DNA of 64,000 nucleotides from Setophaga petechia (taxonomy: Eukaryota; Chordata; Aves; Passeriformes; Parulidae): positions 248,001-312,000 of the forward strand of contig JANCRA010000119.1 in the NCBI GenBank assembly GCA_024362935.1, read 5' to 3'. Every line of letters begins with the position of its first letter. The stretch's first letter is position 1. The notes beneath the pieces were generated by a model. That model saw only the letters and a program-made list of their open reading frames with translations, made no database searches and was not told the DNA's origin. Shown in pieces: positions 24,101 through 36,600 of this stretch. The position numbers and the translations under genes are program-made.

Positions 24101-27100
24101 AACAGGATGGAAGTTGTTTAGTGAGCAGGTAGGTTTTCTCCTTGCGAGACATAGTGAAAAAGCTATTTCCTTAGATGTAGGTGACAAGAAACACTTACTG
24201 CCGTACACTGAAAAGCTAACTGCTACACAGCACTGCGATTGTTTTAGCAGCCTGCAAAGTGCCAGAAAACAGTACTTTCCCACTCTCTTGCCTTTCCCTA
24301 CACATTAATACTTGAAAGGAAGGCTTCTTAGACAACTTTGTTTTACATTTTGCAAAACACACTGCAGCTGTCTGTGCAACTTCTACAACACGATGGAAGT
24401 TGTTTAGTGAGCAGCAACGTTTTCCCCTTGCGAGACAAAGTGAAAAAGCTATTTGCTCAGATGTAGGTATCAAGAAACACTTACTGCCGTGCACTGACAA
24501 GCTAATTGCTACACAGCACTGCGATTGTGTTAGCAGCTTGCAAAGTGCTAGAAAACAGTACTTTCCCACTCTCTTGCCTTTCCCTTCACATTAATACTTG
24601 AAAGGAAGGCGTCTCAGACAACTTTCTTTTTCTTGTTACAGAACACACTGCAGCCCTCTCTGCAACATCTACAACACGATGGAACTTGTTTAGTGAGCAG
24701 GAAGGTTTTCTCCTTGCGAGACATAGTGAAAAAGCTTTTTGCTTAGATGTAGGTGACAAGAAACACTTACTGCAGTGCACTGAACAGCTAACTGCTACAC
24801 AGCACTAGGACTGTGTTAGCAGCTTGCAAAGTGCTAGAATACAGTACTTTCCCACTCTCTTGCCTTTCCCTTCACATTAATACTTGAAAGGAAGGCGTCT
24901 TAGACAACTTTATTTTACATTTTGCAAAACACACTGCAGCCCTCTGTGCAACTTCTAGAACACGATAGGAGATGTTTAGTGAGCAGGAAGGTTTTCTCCT
25001 TGCGAGACATAGTGAAAAAGCTATTTGCTTAGATGTAGGTGACAAGAAACACTTACTGCATTGCACTGAAAAGCTAACTGCTACACAGCACTGCGATTGT
25101 GTTAGCAGCTTGCAAAGTGCTAGAAAACAGTACTTTCCCACTCTCTTGCCTTTCCCTTCACATTAATACTTGAAAGGAAGGCATCTTAGACAACTTTCTT
25201 TTTCTTGCTGCAAAACACACTGCAGCCCTCTGTGGAACTTCTACAACACGATGGAAGTTGTTTAATGAGCAGGAAGGTTTTCTCCTTGCGAGACATAATG
25301 AAAAAGCTATTTGCTTAGATATAGGTGACAAGAAACACTTACTGCAGTGCACTGAACAGCTAATTGCTACACAGAACTGGGATTGTGTTAGCAGCTTGCA
25401 AAGTGCTAGAAAACAGTACTTTCCCACTCTCTTGCCTTTCCCTTCACATTAATACTTGAAAGGAAGGCGTCTTAGACAACTTTCTTTTACTTTTTGCAAA
25501 ACACACTGCAGTCCTCTGTGCAACTTCTAGAGCACGATAGGAGATGTTTAGTGAGCAAGAAGGTTTTCTCCTTGCGAGACAGAGTGAAAAAGCTATTTGC
25601 TCAGATGTAGGTGACAAGAAACACGTACTGCAGTGCAGTGACAAGTTAATTGGTACACAGCACTGGGATTGTGTTAGCAGCTCTCAAAGTGATAGAAAAC
25701 AGTACTTTCCCACTCTCTTGCCTTTCCCTTCACATTAATACTTGAAAGGAAGGCGTCTTAGACAACTTTCTTTTTCTTGCTGCAAAACACGCTGCAGCCC
25801 TCTGTGCAACTTCTAGAACACGATAGGAAATGTTTAGTGAGCAGGAAGGTTTTCTCCTTGCGAGACATAGTGAAAAAGCTTTTTGCTTCGATATAGGTGA
25901 CAAGAAACACTTACTGCAGTGTACTGAACAGCTAACTGCTACACAGCACTAGGACTGTGTTAGCAGCCTGCAAAGTGCTAGAAAACAGTACTTTCCCACT
26001 CTCTTGCCTTTCCCTTCACATTAATACTTGAAAGGAAGGCATCTTAGACAACTTTCTTTTTCTTGTGTCAAAAATCTCTGCAGCCCTCTCTGCAACATCT
26101 ACAACAGGATGGAAGTTGTTTAGTGAGCAGGAAGGTTTTCTCCTTGCGAGACATAGTGAAAAAGCTATTTCCTTAGATGTAGGTGACAAGAAACACTTAC
26201 TGCCGTACACTGAAAAGCTAACTGCTACACAGCACTAGGATTGTGTTAGCAGCTTGCAAAGTGCTAGAAAACAGTACTTTCCCACTCTCTTGCCTTTCCC
26301 TTCACATTAATACTGGAAAGGAAGTTGTCTCAGACAACTTTCTTTTACATTTTGCAAAACACACTGCAGCCGTCTGTGCAACTTCTACAACACGATGGAA
26401 GTTGTTTTGTGAGCAGCAACGTTTTCCCCTTGCGAGACAAAGTGAAAAAGCTATTTGCTCAGATGTAGGTATCAAGAAACACTTACTGCCGTGCACTGAC
26501 AAGCTAATTGCTACACAGCACTGCGATTGTGTTAGCAGCTTGCAAAGTGCTAGAAAACAGTACTTTCCCACTCTCTTGCCTTTCCCTTCACATTAATACT
26601 TGAAAAGAAGGCGTCTCAGACAACTTTCTTTTTCTTGTTACAGAACACACTGCAGCCCTCTCTGCAACATCTACAACACGATGGAACTTGTTTAGTGAGC
26701 AGGAAGGTTTTCTCCTTGCGAGACATAGTGAAAAAGCTATTTGCTTAGATGTAGGTGACAAGAAACACTTACTGCAGTGCACTGAAAAGCTAATTGCTAC
26801 ACAGAACTGGGATTGTGTTAGCAGCTTGCAAAGTGCTAGAAAACAGTACTTTCCCACTCTCTTGCCTTTCCCTTCACATTAATACTTGAAAGGAAGGCGT
26901 CTTAGACAACTTTCCTTTTCTTGCTGCAAAACACACTGCAGCCCTCTGTGCAACTTCTAGAACACGATAGGAAATGTTTAGTGAGCAGGAAGGTTTTCTC
27001 CTTGGGAGACATAGTGAAAAAGCTTTTTGCTTAGATATAGGTGACAAGAAACACTTACTGCAGTGCACTGAACAGCTAATTGCTACACAGAACTGCGATT

Positions 27101-28311
27101 GTGTTAGCAGCTTGCAAAGTGCTAGAAAACAGTACTTTCCCACTCTCTTGCCTTTCCCTTCACATTAACACTTGAAAGCAAGGCGTCTTAGACAACTTTT
27201 TTTTTCTTGCTGCAAAACACACTGCAGCCCTCTGTGCAACTTGTAGAACACGATACAAGTTGTTTAGTGAGCAGCAACGTTTTCCCCTTGTAGAGAAAGT
27301 GAAAAAGCTCTTTGCTTAGATGTAGGTATCAAGAAACACTTACTGCCGTGCACTGACAACCTAATTGCTACACAGCACTGCGATTGTGTTAGCAGCTTGC
27401 AAAGTGCTAGAAAACAGTACTTTCCCACTCTGTTGCCTTTCCCTTCACATTAATACTTGAAAGGAAAGCGTCTTAGAGAAGTTTATTTTACTTTTTGCAA
27501 AACACACTGCAGTCCTCTGTGCAACTTCTAGAGCACGATAGGAGATGTTTAGTGAGCAGGAAGGTTTTCTCCTTGGGAGACATAGTGAAAAAGCTATTTG
27601 CTTAGATATAGGTGACAAGAAACACTTACTGCAGTGCACTGAATAGCTAATTGCTACACAGAACTGGGATTGTGTTAGCAGCTTGCAAAGTGCTAGAAAA
27701 CAGTACTTTCCCACTCTCTTGCCTTTCCCTTCACATTAATACTTGAAAGGAAGGCGTCTTAGACAACTTTCTTTTTCTTGTTACAGAACACACTGCAGCC
27801 CTCTGTGCAACTTCTAGAACACGATAGGAGATGTTTAGTGAGCAGGAAGGTTTTCTCCTTCCGAGACATAGTGAAAAAGCTTTTTGCTTAGATGTAGGTG
27901 ACAAGAAACACTTACTGCAGTGCACTGAACAGCTAACTGCTACACAGCACTAGGATTGTGTTAGCAGCTTGCAAAGTGCTAGAAAACAGTACTTTCCCAC
28001 TCTCTTGCCTTTCCCTTCACATTAATACTGGAAAGGAAGTCGTCTCAGACAACTTTCTTTTACATTTTGCAAAACACACTGCAGCCGTCTGTGCAACTTC
28101 TACAACACGATGGAAGTTGTTTTGTGAGCAGCAACGTTTTCCCCTTGCGAGACAAAGTGAAAAAGCTATTTGCTCAGATGTAGGTATCAAGAAACACTTA
28201 CTGCCGTGCACTGACAAGCTAATTGCTACACAGCACTGCGATTGTGTTAGCAGCTTGCAAAGTGCTAGAAAACAGTACTTTCCCACTCTCTTGCCTTTCC
28301 CTTCACATTAA
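21164..28311. repeat. 25-monomer HOR, copy 2 (7,148 bp)
   Basis: It repeats h1-h25 at a constant offset of 7,148 from copy 1, for example h9 at 23451 and h16 at 25453. It has a private GAATACAG instead of GAAAACAG in h13 (around 24838), a variant otherwise seen only near 55143. Its h7 (22880) reads TTCTTGTTGCAAAAC where copy 3 reads TTCTTGCTGCAAAAC. After h25 the next monomer is K rather than h1, so the tandem 25-mer run ends here. Confidence 0.92.
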
Positions 28312-28597
28312 TACTTGAAAAGAAGGCGTCTCAGACAACTTTCTTTTTCTTGTTACAGAACACACTGCAGCCCTCTCTGCAACATCTACAACACGATGGA
28401 ACTTGTTTAGTGAGCAGGAAGGTTTTCTCCTTGCGAGACATAGTGAAAAAGCTTTTTGCTTAGATGTAGGTGACAAGAAACACTTACTGCAGTGCACTGA
28501 ACAGCTAACTGCTACACAGCACTGCGATTGTGTTAGCAGCTTGCAAAGTGCTAGAAAACAGTACTTTCCCACTCTCTTGCCTTTCCCTTCACATTAA
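28312..28597. repeat. Hybrid monomer K replacing h1-h3
   Basis: The start matches h20 (TTGAAAAGAAGGCGTCTCAG, TTGTTACAGAACAC, CATCTACAACACG). The end has CTGAACAGCTAACTG with CACTGCGATTG. It follows h25, and h25 is nearly the same as h19, the normal neighbour of h20. Pairing h25 with h19 therefore explains how an h20-like monomer came to follow h25. Further copies lie at 43749-44034 and 52040-52325. Confidence 0.78.
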
Positions 28598-30226
28598 TAC
28601 TTAAAAGGAAGGCGTCTTAGACAACTTTATTTTACATTTTGCAAAACACACTGCAGCCCTCTGTGCAACTTCTAGAACACGATAGGAGATGTTTAGTGAG
28701 CAGGAAGGTTTTCTCCTTGCGAGACATAGTGAAAAAGCTATTTGCTTAGATGTAGGTGACAAGAAACACTTACTGCAGTGCACTGAAAAGCTAACTGCTA
28801 CACAGCACTGCGATTGTGTTAGCAGCTTGCAAAGTGCTAGAAAACAGTACTTTCCCACTCTCTTGCCTTTCCCTTCACATTAATACTTGAAAGGAAGGCA
28901 TCTTAGACAACTTTCTTTTTCTTGCTGCAAAACACACTGCAGCCCTCTGTGGAACTTCTACAACACGATGGAAGTTGTTTAATGAGCAGGAAGGTTTTCT
29001 CCTTGCGAGACATAATGAAAAAGCTATTTGCTTAGATATAGGTGACAAGAAACACTTACTGCAGTGCACTGAACAGCTAATTGCTACACAGAACTGGGAT
29101 TGTGTTAGCAGCTTGCAAAGTGCTAGAAAACAGTACTTTCCCACTCTCTTGCCTTTCCCTTCACATTAATACTTGAAAGGAAGGCGTCTTAGACAACTTT
29201 CTTTTTCTTGCTGCAAAACACACTGCAGCCCACTGTGCAACTTCTAGAACACGATAGGAAATGTTTAGTGAGCAGGAAGGTTTTCTCCTTGCGAGACATA
29301 GTGAAAAAGCTTTTTGCTTAGATGTAGGTGACAAGAAACACTTACTGCAGTGCACTGAAAAGCTAATTGCTACACAGGACTGGGATTGTGTTAGCAGCTT
29401 GCAAAGTGCTAGAAAACAGTACTTTCCCACTCTCTTGCCTTTCCCTTCACATTAATACTTGAAAGGAAGGCGTCTTAGACAACTTTCTTTTTCTTGCTGC
29501 AAAACACACTGCAGCCCACTGTGCAACTTCTAGAACACGATAGGAAATGTTTAGTGAGCAGGAAGGTTTTCTCCTTGCGAGACATAGTGAAAAAGCTTTT
29601 TGCTTAGATGTAGGTGACAAGAAACACTTACTGCAGTGCACTGAAAAGCTAATTGCTACACAGGACTGGGATTGTGTTAGCAGCTTGCAAAGTGCTAGAA
29701 AACAGTACTTTCCCACTCTCTTGCCTTTCCCTTCACATTAACACTTGAAAGCAAGGCGTCTTAGACAACTTTTTTTTTCTTGCTGCAAAACACACTGCAG
29801 CCCTCTGTGCAACTTCTAGAACACGATACAAGTTGTTTAGTGAGCAGGAAGGTTTTCCCCTTGTAGAGAAAGTGAAAAAGCTATTTGCTTAGATGTAGGT
29901 ATCAAGAAACACTTACTGCCGTGCACTGAACAGCTAATTGCTACACAGGACTGGGATTGTGTTAGCAGCTTGCAAAGTGCTAGAAAACAGTACTTTCCCA
30001 CTCTCTTGCCTTTCCCTTCACATTAATACTTGAAAGGAAGGCGTCTTAGACAACTTTCTTTTACTTTTTGCAAAACACACTGCAGTCCTCTGTGCAACTT
30101 CTAGAGCACGATAGGAGATGTTTAGTGAGCAGGAAGGTTTTCTCCTTGCGAGACAGAGTGAAAAAGCTATTTGCTCAGATGTAGGTGACAAGAAACACGT
30201 ACTGCAGTGCAGTGACAAGTTAATTG
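28312..30226. repeat. HOR fragment: K, h4-h8 and start of h9 (23-mer phase)
   Basis: After h25, a single monomer K (28312) takes the place of h1-h3. It is followed by h4 (28598), h5 (28884), h6 (29170), h7 (29456), h8 (29742) and the first two thirds of h9 (30027). The spacing to the matching monomers upstream falls from 25 to 23 monomers (6,576 bp). h4 starts TACTTAAAAGG rather than TACTTGAAAGG. This marker recurs only after K at 44035 and 52326, so the K-h4 junction arose once and was copied. h6 and h7 appear identical here. Confidence 0.88.
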
Positions 30227-30312
30227 CTACACAGCACTGGGATTGTGTTAGCAGCTTGCAAAGTGCTAGAAAACAGTACTTTCCCACTCTCTTGCCTTTC
30301 CCTTCACATTAA
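30027..30312. repeat. Hybrid monomer: h9 head joined to tail of the 11444 type
   Basis: The sequence is h9 (GAGACAGAGTG, CTCAGATG, ACACGTACTG, GACAAGTTAATTG) up to about 30226. It then reads CTACACAGCACTGGG with GCTTGCAAAGTGCTAG instead of the h9 tail GGTACAC with GCTCTCAAAGTGATAG. Everything after it follows the 11730-13790 order at offset 18,583. The exchange lies within about 30221-30227. Confidence 0.85.
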
Positions 30313-32374
30313 TACTTGAAAGGAAGGCGTCTTAGACAACTTTCTTTTTCTTGCTGCAAAACACACTGCAGCCCTCTGTGCAACTTCTAGAACACGATAG
30401 GAAATGTTTAGTGAGCAGGAAGGTTTTCTCCTTGCGAGACATAGTGAAAAAGCTTTTTGCTTAGATATAGGTGACAAGAAACACTTACTGCAGTGCACTG
30501 AACAGCTAATTGCTACACAGAACTGCGATTGTGTTAGCAGCTTCCAAAGTGCTAGAAAACAGTACTTTCCCACTCTCTTGCCTTTCCCTTCACATTAACA
30601 CTTGAAAGCAAGGCGTCTTAGACAACTGTTTTTTTCTTGCTGCAAAACACACTGCAGCCCTCTGTGCAACTTCTAGAACACGATACAAGTTGTTTAGTGA
30701 GCAGCAACGTTTTCCCCTTGTAGAGAAAGTGAAAAAGCTATTTGCTTAGATGTAGGTATCAAGAAACACTTACTGCCGTGCACTGACAAGCTAATTGCTA
30801 CACAGCACTGCGATTGTGTTAGCAGCTTGCAAAGTGCTAGAAAACAGTACTTTCCCACTCTCTTGCCTTTCCCTTCACATTAATACTTGAAAGGAAGGCG
30901 TCTTAGACAACTTTCTTTTACTTTTTGCAAAACACACTGCAGTCCTCTGTGCAACTTCTAGAGCACGATAGGAGATGTTTAGTGAGCAGGAAGGTTTTCT
31001 CCTTGCGAGACAGAGTGAAAAAGCTATTTGCTCAGATGTAGGTGACAAGAAACACGTACTGCAGTGCAGTGACAAGTTAATTGGTACACAGCACTGGGAT
31101 TGTGTTAGCAGCTCTCAAAGTGATAGAAAACAGTACTTTCCCACTCTCTTGCCTTTCCCTTCACATTAATACTTGAAAGGAAGGCGTCTTGGACAACTTT
31201 CTTTTTCTTGCTGCAAAACATTCTGCAGCCATCTGTGCAACCTGTACAGCACGATGGAAGTTGTTTAATGAACAGGAACGTTTTCTCCTTGCGAGACAGA
31301 GTGAAAAAGCTATTTGCTTAGATGTAGGTGACAAGAAACACTTACTGCAGTGCACTGAACAGCTAATTGCTACACAGCACTGCGATTGTGTCAGCAGGTT
31401 GCAAACTGCTAGAAAACAGTACTTTCCCACTCTCTTGCCTTTCCCTTCACATTAATACTTGAAAGGAAGGCGTCTTAGACAACTTTTTTTTCTTGTTACA
31501 AAACACTCTACAGCCCTCTTTGCAACTTCTAGAACACGCTCGGAGATGTTTAGTGAGCAGGAAGGTTTTCTCCTTGCGAGACATAGTGAAAAAGCTATTT
31601 GCTTAGATGTAGGTGACAAGAAACACTTACTGCAGTGCACTGAAAAGCTAATTGCTACACAGCACTGGGATTGTGTAAGCAGCTTGCAAAGTGCTAGAAA
31701 ACAGTACTTTCCCACTCTCTTGCCTTTCCCTACACATTAATACTTGAAAGGAAGGCGTCTTAGACAACTTTCTTTTTCTTGTTGCCAGAAAATCTTCCGC
31801 CCTCTGTGCAACTTCTAGAACAGACAGGAGATGTTTAGTGAGCAGGAAGGTTTTCTCCTTGCGAGACGTAGTGAAAAAGCTATTTGCTTAGATGTAGGTG
31901 ACCGGAAACACTTACTGCAGTGCACTGAAAAGCTAACTGCTAAACAGCAGTGTGATTGTGTAAGCAGCTTGCAAAGTGCTAGAAAACAGTCCTTTCCCAC
32001 TCTCTTGCCTTTCCATTCACATTAATACTTCAAAGGAAGGCGTCTTAGACAACTTTCTTTTTCTTGTTGCTAAACAATCTGCAGCCCTCTGTGCAACTTC
32101 AAGAACACGGCAGGAGATGTTTAGTGAGCAGGAAGGTTTTCTCCTTGCGAGACATAGTGAAAAAGCTATTTGCTTAGATATAGGTGACAAGAAACACTTA
32201 CTGCAGTGCACTGAACAGCTAATTGCTACACAACACTGGGATTGTGTTAGCAGCTTTCAAAGTGCTAGAAAACAGTACTTTCCCACTCTCTTGCCTTTCC
32301 CTTCACATTAGTACTTGAAAGGAAGGCGTCTTAGACAACTTTCTTTTTCTTGCTGCAAAACTCACTGCAGCCCT
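30227..32374. repeat. Second copy of the 11644-13791 segment (offset 18,583 bp)
   Basis: Monomers at 30313, 30599, 30884, 31170, 31456, 31741, 32026 and the start of 32312 match 11730, 12016, 12301, 12587, 12873, 13158, 13443 and 13729. Diagnostic oddities are shared, including CAACTGTTTTTTTC (30599), GAACACGCTCGG (near 31530), AATCTTCCGCC (near 31791), GAACACGGCAGG (near 32103) and CACATTAGTACTTG (near 32305). This places divergent monomers a third time inside the HOR field. Confidence 0.9.
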
Positions 32375-32597
32375 CTCTGCAACATCTACAACAGGATGGA
32401 AGTTGTTTAGTGAGCAGGTAGGTTTTCTCCTTGCGAGACATAGTGAAAAAGCTATTTCCTTAGATGTAGGTGACAAGAAACACTTACTGCCGTACACTGA
32501 AAAGCTAACTGCTACACAGCACTGCGATTGTTTTAGCAGCCTGCAAAGTGCCAGAAAACAGTACTTTCCCACTCTCTTGCCTTTCCCTACACATTAA
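32312..32597. repeat. Hybrid monomer: 13729-type head joined to h11 tail
   Basis: It begins with the 13729 marker AAAACTCACTGCAGCC and then changes to the h11 series (CTCTGCAACATCTACAACAGG, shown here in parts; GAGCAGGTAGG; TATTTCCTTAG; CCGTACACTG). The switch is at about 32371-32377, in the shared CCCTCT. Relative to the 13729 context, 11 monomers (3,146 bp) are skipped. Confidence 0.85.
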
Positions 32598-35500
32598 TAC
32601 TTGAAAGGAAGGCTTCTTAGACAACTTTGTTTTACATTTTGCAAAACACACTGCAGCTGTCTGTGCAACTTCTACAACACGATGGAAGTTGTTTAGTGAG
32701 CAGCAACGTTTTCCCCTTGCGAGACAAAGTGAAAAAGCTATTTGCTCAGATGTAGGTATCAAGAAACACTTACTGCCGTGCACTGACAAGCTAATTGCTA
32801 CACAGCACTGCGATTGTGTTAGCAGCTTGCAAAGTGCTAGAAAACAGTACTTTCCCACTCTCTTGCCTTTCCCTTCACATTAATACTTGAAAGGAAGGCG
32901 TCTCAGACAACTTTCTTTTTCTTGTTACAGAACACACTGCAGCCCTCTCTGCAACATCTACAACACGATGGAACTTGTTTAGTGAGCAGGAAGGTTTTCT
33001 CCTTGCGAGACATAGTGAAAAAGCTTTTTGCTTAGATGTAGGTGACAAGAAACACTTACTGCAGTGCACTGAACAGCTAACTGCTACACAGCACTAGGAC
33101 TGTGTTAGCAGCTTGCAAAGTGCTAGAAAACAGTACTTTCCCACTCTCTTGCCTTTCCCTTCACATTAATACTTGAAAGGAAGGCGTCTTAGACAACTTT
33201 ATTTTACATTTTGCAAAACACACTGCAGCCCTCTGTGCAACTTCTAGAACACGATAGGAGATGTTTAGTGAGCAGGAAGGTTTTCTCCTTGCGAGACATA
33301 GTGAAAAAGCTATTTGCTTAGATGTAGGTGACAAGAAACACTTACTGCATTGCACTGAAAAGCTAACTGCTACACAGCACTGCGATTGTGTTAGCAGCTT
33401 GCAAAGTGCTAGAAAACAGTACTTTCCCACTCTCTTGCCTTTCCCTTCACATTAATACTTGAAAGGAAGGCATCTTAGACAACTTTCTTTTTCTTGCTGC
33501 AAAACACACTGCAGCCCTCTGTGGAACTTCTACAACACGATGGAAGTTGTTTAATGAGCAGGAAGGTTTTCTCCTTGCGAGACATAATGAAAAAGCTATT
33601 TGCTTAGATATAGGTGACAAGAAACACTTACTGCAGTGCACTGAACAGCTAATTGCTACACAGAACTGGGATTGTGTTAGCAGCTTGCAAAGTGCTAGAA
33701 AACAGTACTTTCCCACTCTCTTGCCTTTCCCTTCACATTAATACTTGAAAGGAAGGCGTCTTAGACAACTTTCTTTTACTTTTTGCAAAACACACTGCAG
33801 TCCTCTGTGCAACTTCTAGAGCACGATAGGAGATGTTTAGTGAGCAAGAAGGTTTTCTCCTTGCGAGACAGAGTGAAAAAGCTATTTGCTCAGATGTAGG
33901 TGACAAGAAACACGTACTGCAGTGCAGTGACAAGTTAATTGGTACACAGCACTGGGATTGTGTTAGCAGCTCTCAAAGTGATAGAAAACAGTACTTTCCC
34001 ACTCTCTTGCCTTTCCCTTCACATTAATACTTGAAAGGAAGGCGTCTTAGACAACTTTCTTTTTCTTGCTGCAAAACACGCTGCAGCCCTCTGTGCAACT
34101 TCTAGAACACGATAGGAAATGTTTAGTGAGCAGGAAGGTTTTCTCCTTGCGAGACATAGTGAAAAAGCTTTTTGCTTCGATATAGGTGACAAGAAACACT
34201 TACTGCAGTGTACTGAACAGCTAACTGCTACACAGCACTAGGACTGTGTTAGCAGCCTGCAAAGTGCTAGAAAACAGTACTTTCCCACTCTCTTGCCTTT
34301 CCCTTCACATTAATACTTGAAAGGAAGGCATCTTAGACAACTTTCTTTTTCTTGTGTCAAAAATCTCTGCAGCCCTCTCTGCAACATCTACAACAGGATG
34401 GAAGTTGTTTAGTGAGCAGGAAGGTTTTCTCCTTGCGAGACATAGTGAAAAAGCTATTTCCTTAGATGTAGGTGACAAGAAACACTTACTGCCGTACACT
34501 GAAAAGCTAACTGCTACACAGCACTAGGATTGTGTTAGCAGCTTGCAAAGTGCTAGAAAACAGTACTTTCCCACTCTCTTGCCTTTCCCTTCACATTAAT
34601 ACTGGAAAGGAAGTTGTCTCAGACAACTTTCTTTTACATTTTGCAAAACACACTGCAGCCGTCTGTGCAACTTCTACAACACGATGGAAGTTGTTTTGTG
34701 AGCAGCAACGTTTTCCCCTTGCGAGACAAAGTGAAAAAGCTATTTGCTCAGATGTAGGTATCAAGAAACACTTACTGCCGTGCACTGACAAGCTAATTGC
34801 TACACAGCACTGCGATTGTGTTAGCAGCTTGCAAAGTGCTAGAAAACAGTACTTTCCCACTCTCTTGCCTTTCCCTTCACATTAATACTTGAAAAGAAGG
34901 CGTCTCAGACAACTTTCTTTTTCTTGTTACAGAACACACTGCAGCCCTCTCTGCAACATCTACAACACGATGGAACTTGTTTAGTGAGCAGGAAGGTTTT
35001 CTCCTTGCGAGACATAGTGAAAAAGCTATTTGCTTAGATGTAGGTGACAAGAAACACTTACTGCAGTGCACTGAAAAGCTAATTGCTACACAGAACTGGG
35101 ATTGTGTTAGCAGCTTGCAAAGTGCTAGAAAACAGTACTTTCCCACTCTCTTGCCTTTCCCTTCACATTAATACTTGAAAGGAAGGCGTCTTAGACAACT
35201 TTCCTTTTCTTGCTGCAAAACACACTGCAGCCCTCTGTGCAACTTCTAGAACACGATAGGAAATGTTTAGTGAGCAGGAAGGTTTTCTCCTTGGGAGACA
35301 TAGTGAAAAAGCTTTTTGCTTAGATATAGGTGACAAGAAACACTTACTGCAGTGCACTGAACAGCTAATTGCTACACAGAACTGCGATTGTGTTAGCAGC
35401 TTGCAAAGTGCTAGAAAACAGTACTTTCCCACTCTCTTGCCTTTCCCTTCACATTAACACTTGAAAGCAAGGCGTCTTAGACAACTTTTTTTTTCTTGCT

Positions 35501-36600
35501 GCAAAACACACTGCAGCCCTCTGTGCAACTTGTAGAACACGATACAAGTTGTTTAGTGAGCAGCAACGTTTTCCCCTTGTAGAGAAAGTGAAAAAGCTCT
35601 TTGCTTAGATGTAGGTATCAAGAAACACTTACTGCCGTGCACTGACAACCTAATTGCTACACAGCACTGCGATTGTGTTAGCAGCTTGCAAAGTGCTAGA
35701 AAACAGTACTTTCCCACTCTGTTGCCTTTCCCTTCACATTAATACTTGAAAGGAAAGCGTCTTAGAGAAGTTTATTTTACTTTTTGCAAAACACACTGCA
35801 GTCCTCTGTGCAACTTCTAGAGCACGATAGGAGATGTTTAGTGAGCAGGAAGGTTTTCTCCTTGGGAGACATAGTGAAAAAGCTATTTGCTTAGATATAG
35901 GTGACAAGAAACACTTACTGCAGTGCACTGAATAGCTAATTGCTACACAGAACTGGGATTGTGTTAGCAGCTTGCAAAGTGCTAGAAAACAGTACTTTCC
36001 CACTCTCTTGCCTTTCCCTTCACATTAATACTTGAAAGGAAGGCGTCTTAGACAACTTTCTTTTTCTTGTTACAGAACACACTGCAGCCCTCTGTGCAAC
36101 TTCTAGAACACGATAGGAGATGTTTAGTGAGCAGGAAGGTTTTCTCCTTCCGAGACATAGTGAAAAAGCTTTTTGCTTAGATGTAGGTGACAAGAAACAC
36201 TTACTGCAGTGCACTGAACAGCTAACTGCTACACAGCACTAGGATTGTGTTAGCAGCTTGCAAAGTGCTAGAAAACAGTACTTTCCCACTCTCTTGCCTT
36301 TCCCTTCACATTAATACTGGAAAGGAAGTCGTCTTAGACAACTTTCTTTTACATTTTGCAAAACACACTGCAGCCGTCTGTGCAACTTCTACAACACGAT
36401 AGAAGTTGTTTTGTGAGCAGCAACGTTTTCCCCTTGCGAGACAAAGTGAAAAAGCTATTTGCTCAGATGTAGGTATCAAGAAACACTTACTGCCGTGCAC
36501 TGACAAGCTAATTGCTACACAGCACTGCGATTGTGTTAGCAGCTTGCAAAGTGCTAGAAAACAGTACTTTCCCACTCTCTTGCCTTTCCCTTCACATTAA
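32375..36600. repeat. Partial 25-mer, lineage A (h11 tail to h25)
   Basis: It runs in order from h11 (32312) to h25 (36315) at offset 8,289 from copy 2 (h11 at 24023). It carries lineage-A markers: GAGCAAGAAGG in h16 (near 33841), CTTTCTTTTTC in h17, and CTTAGACAAC in h24. Its h25 differs slightly, with GTCGTCTTAGAC near 36328 and GATAGAAG near 36398, where the other h25 copies have GTCGTCTCAGAC and GATGGAAG. It is followed by a complete 25-mer starting at h1. Confidence 0.9.
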
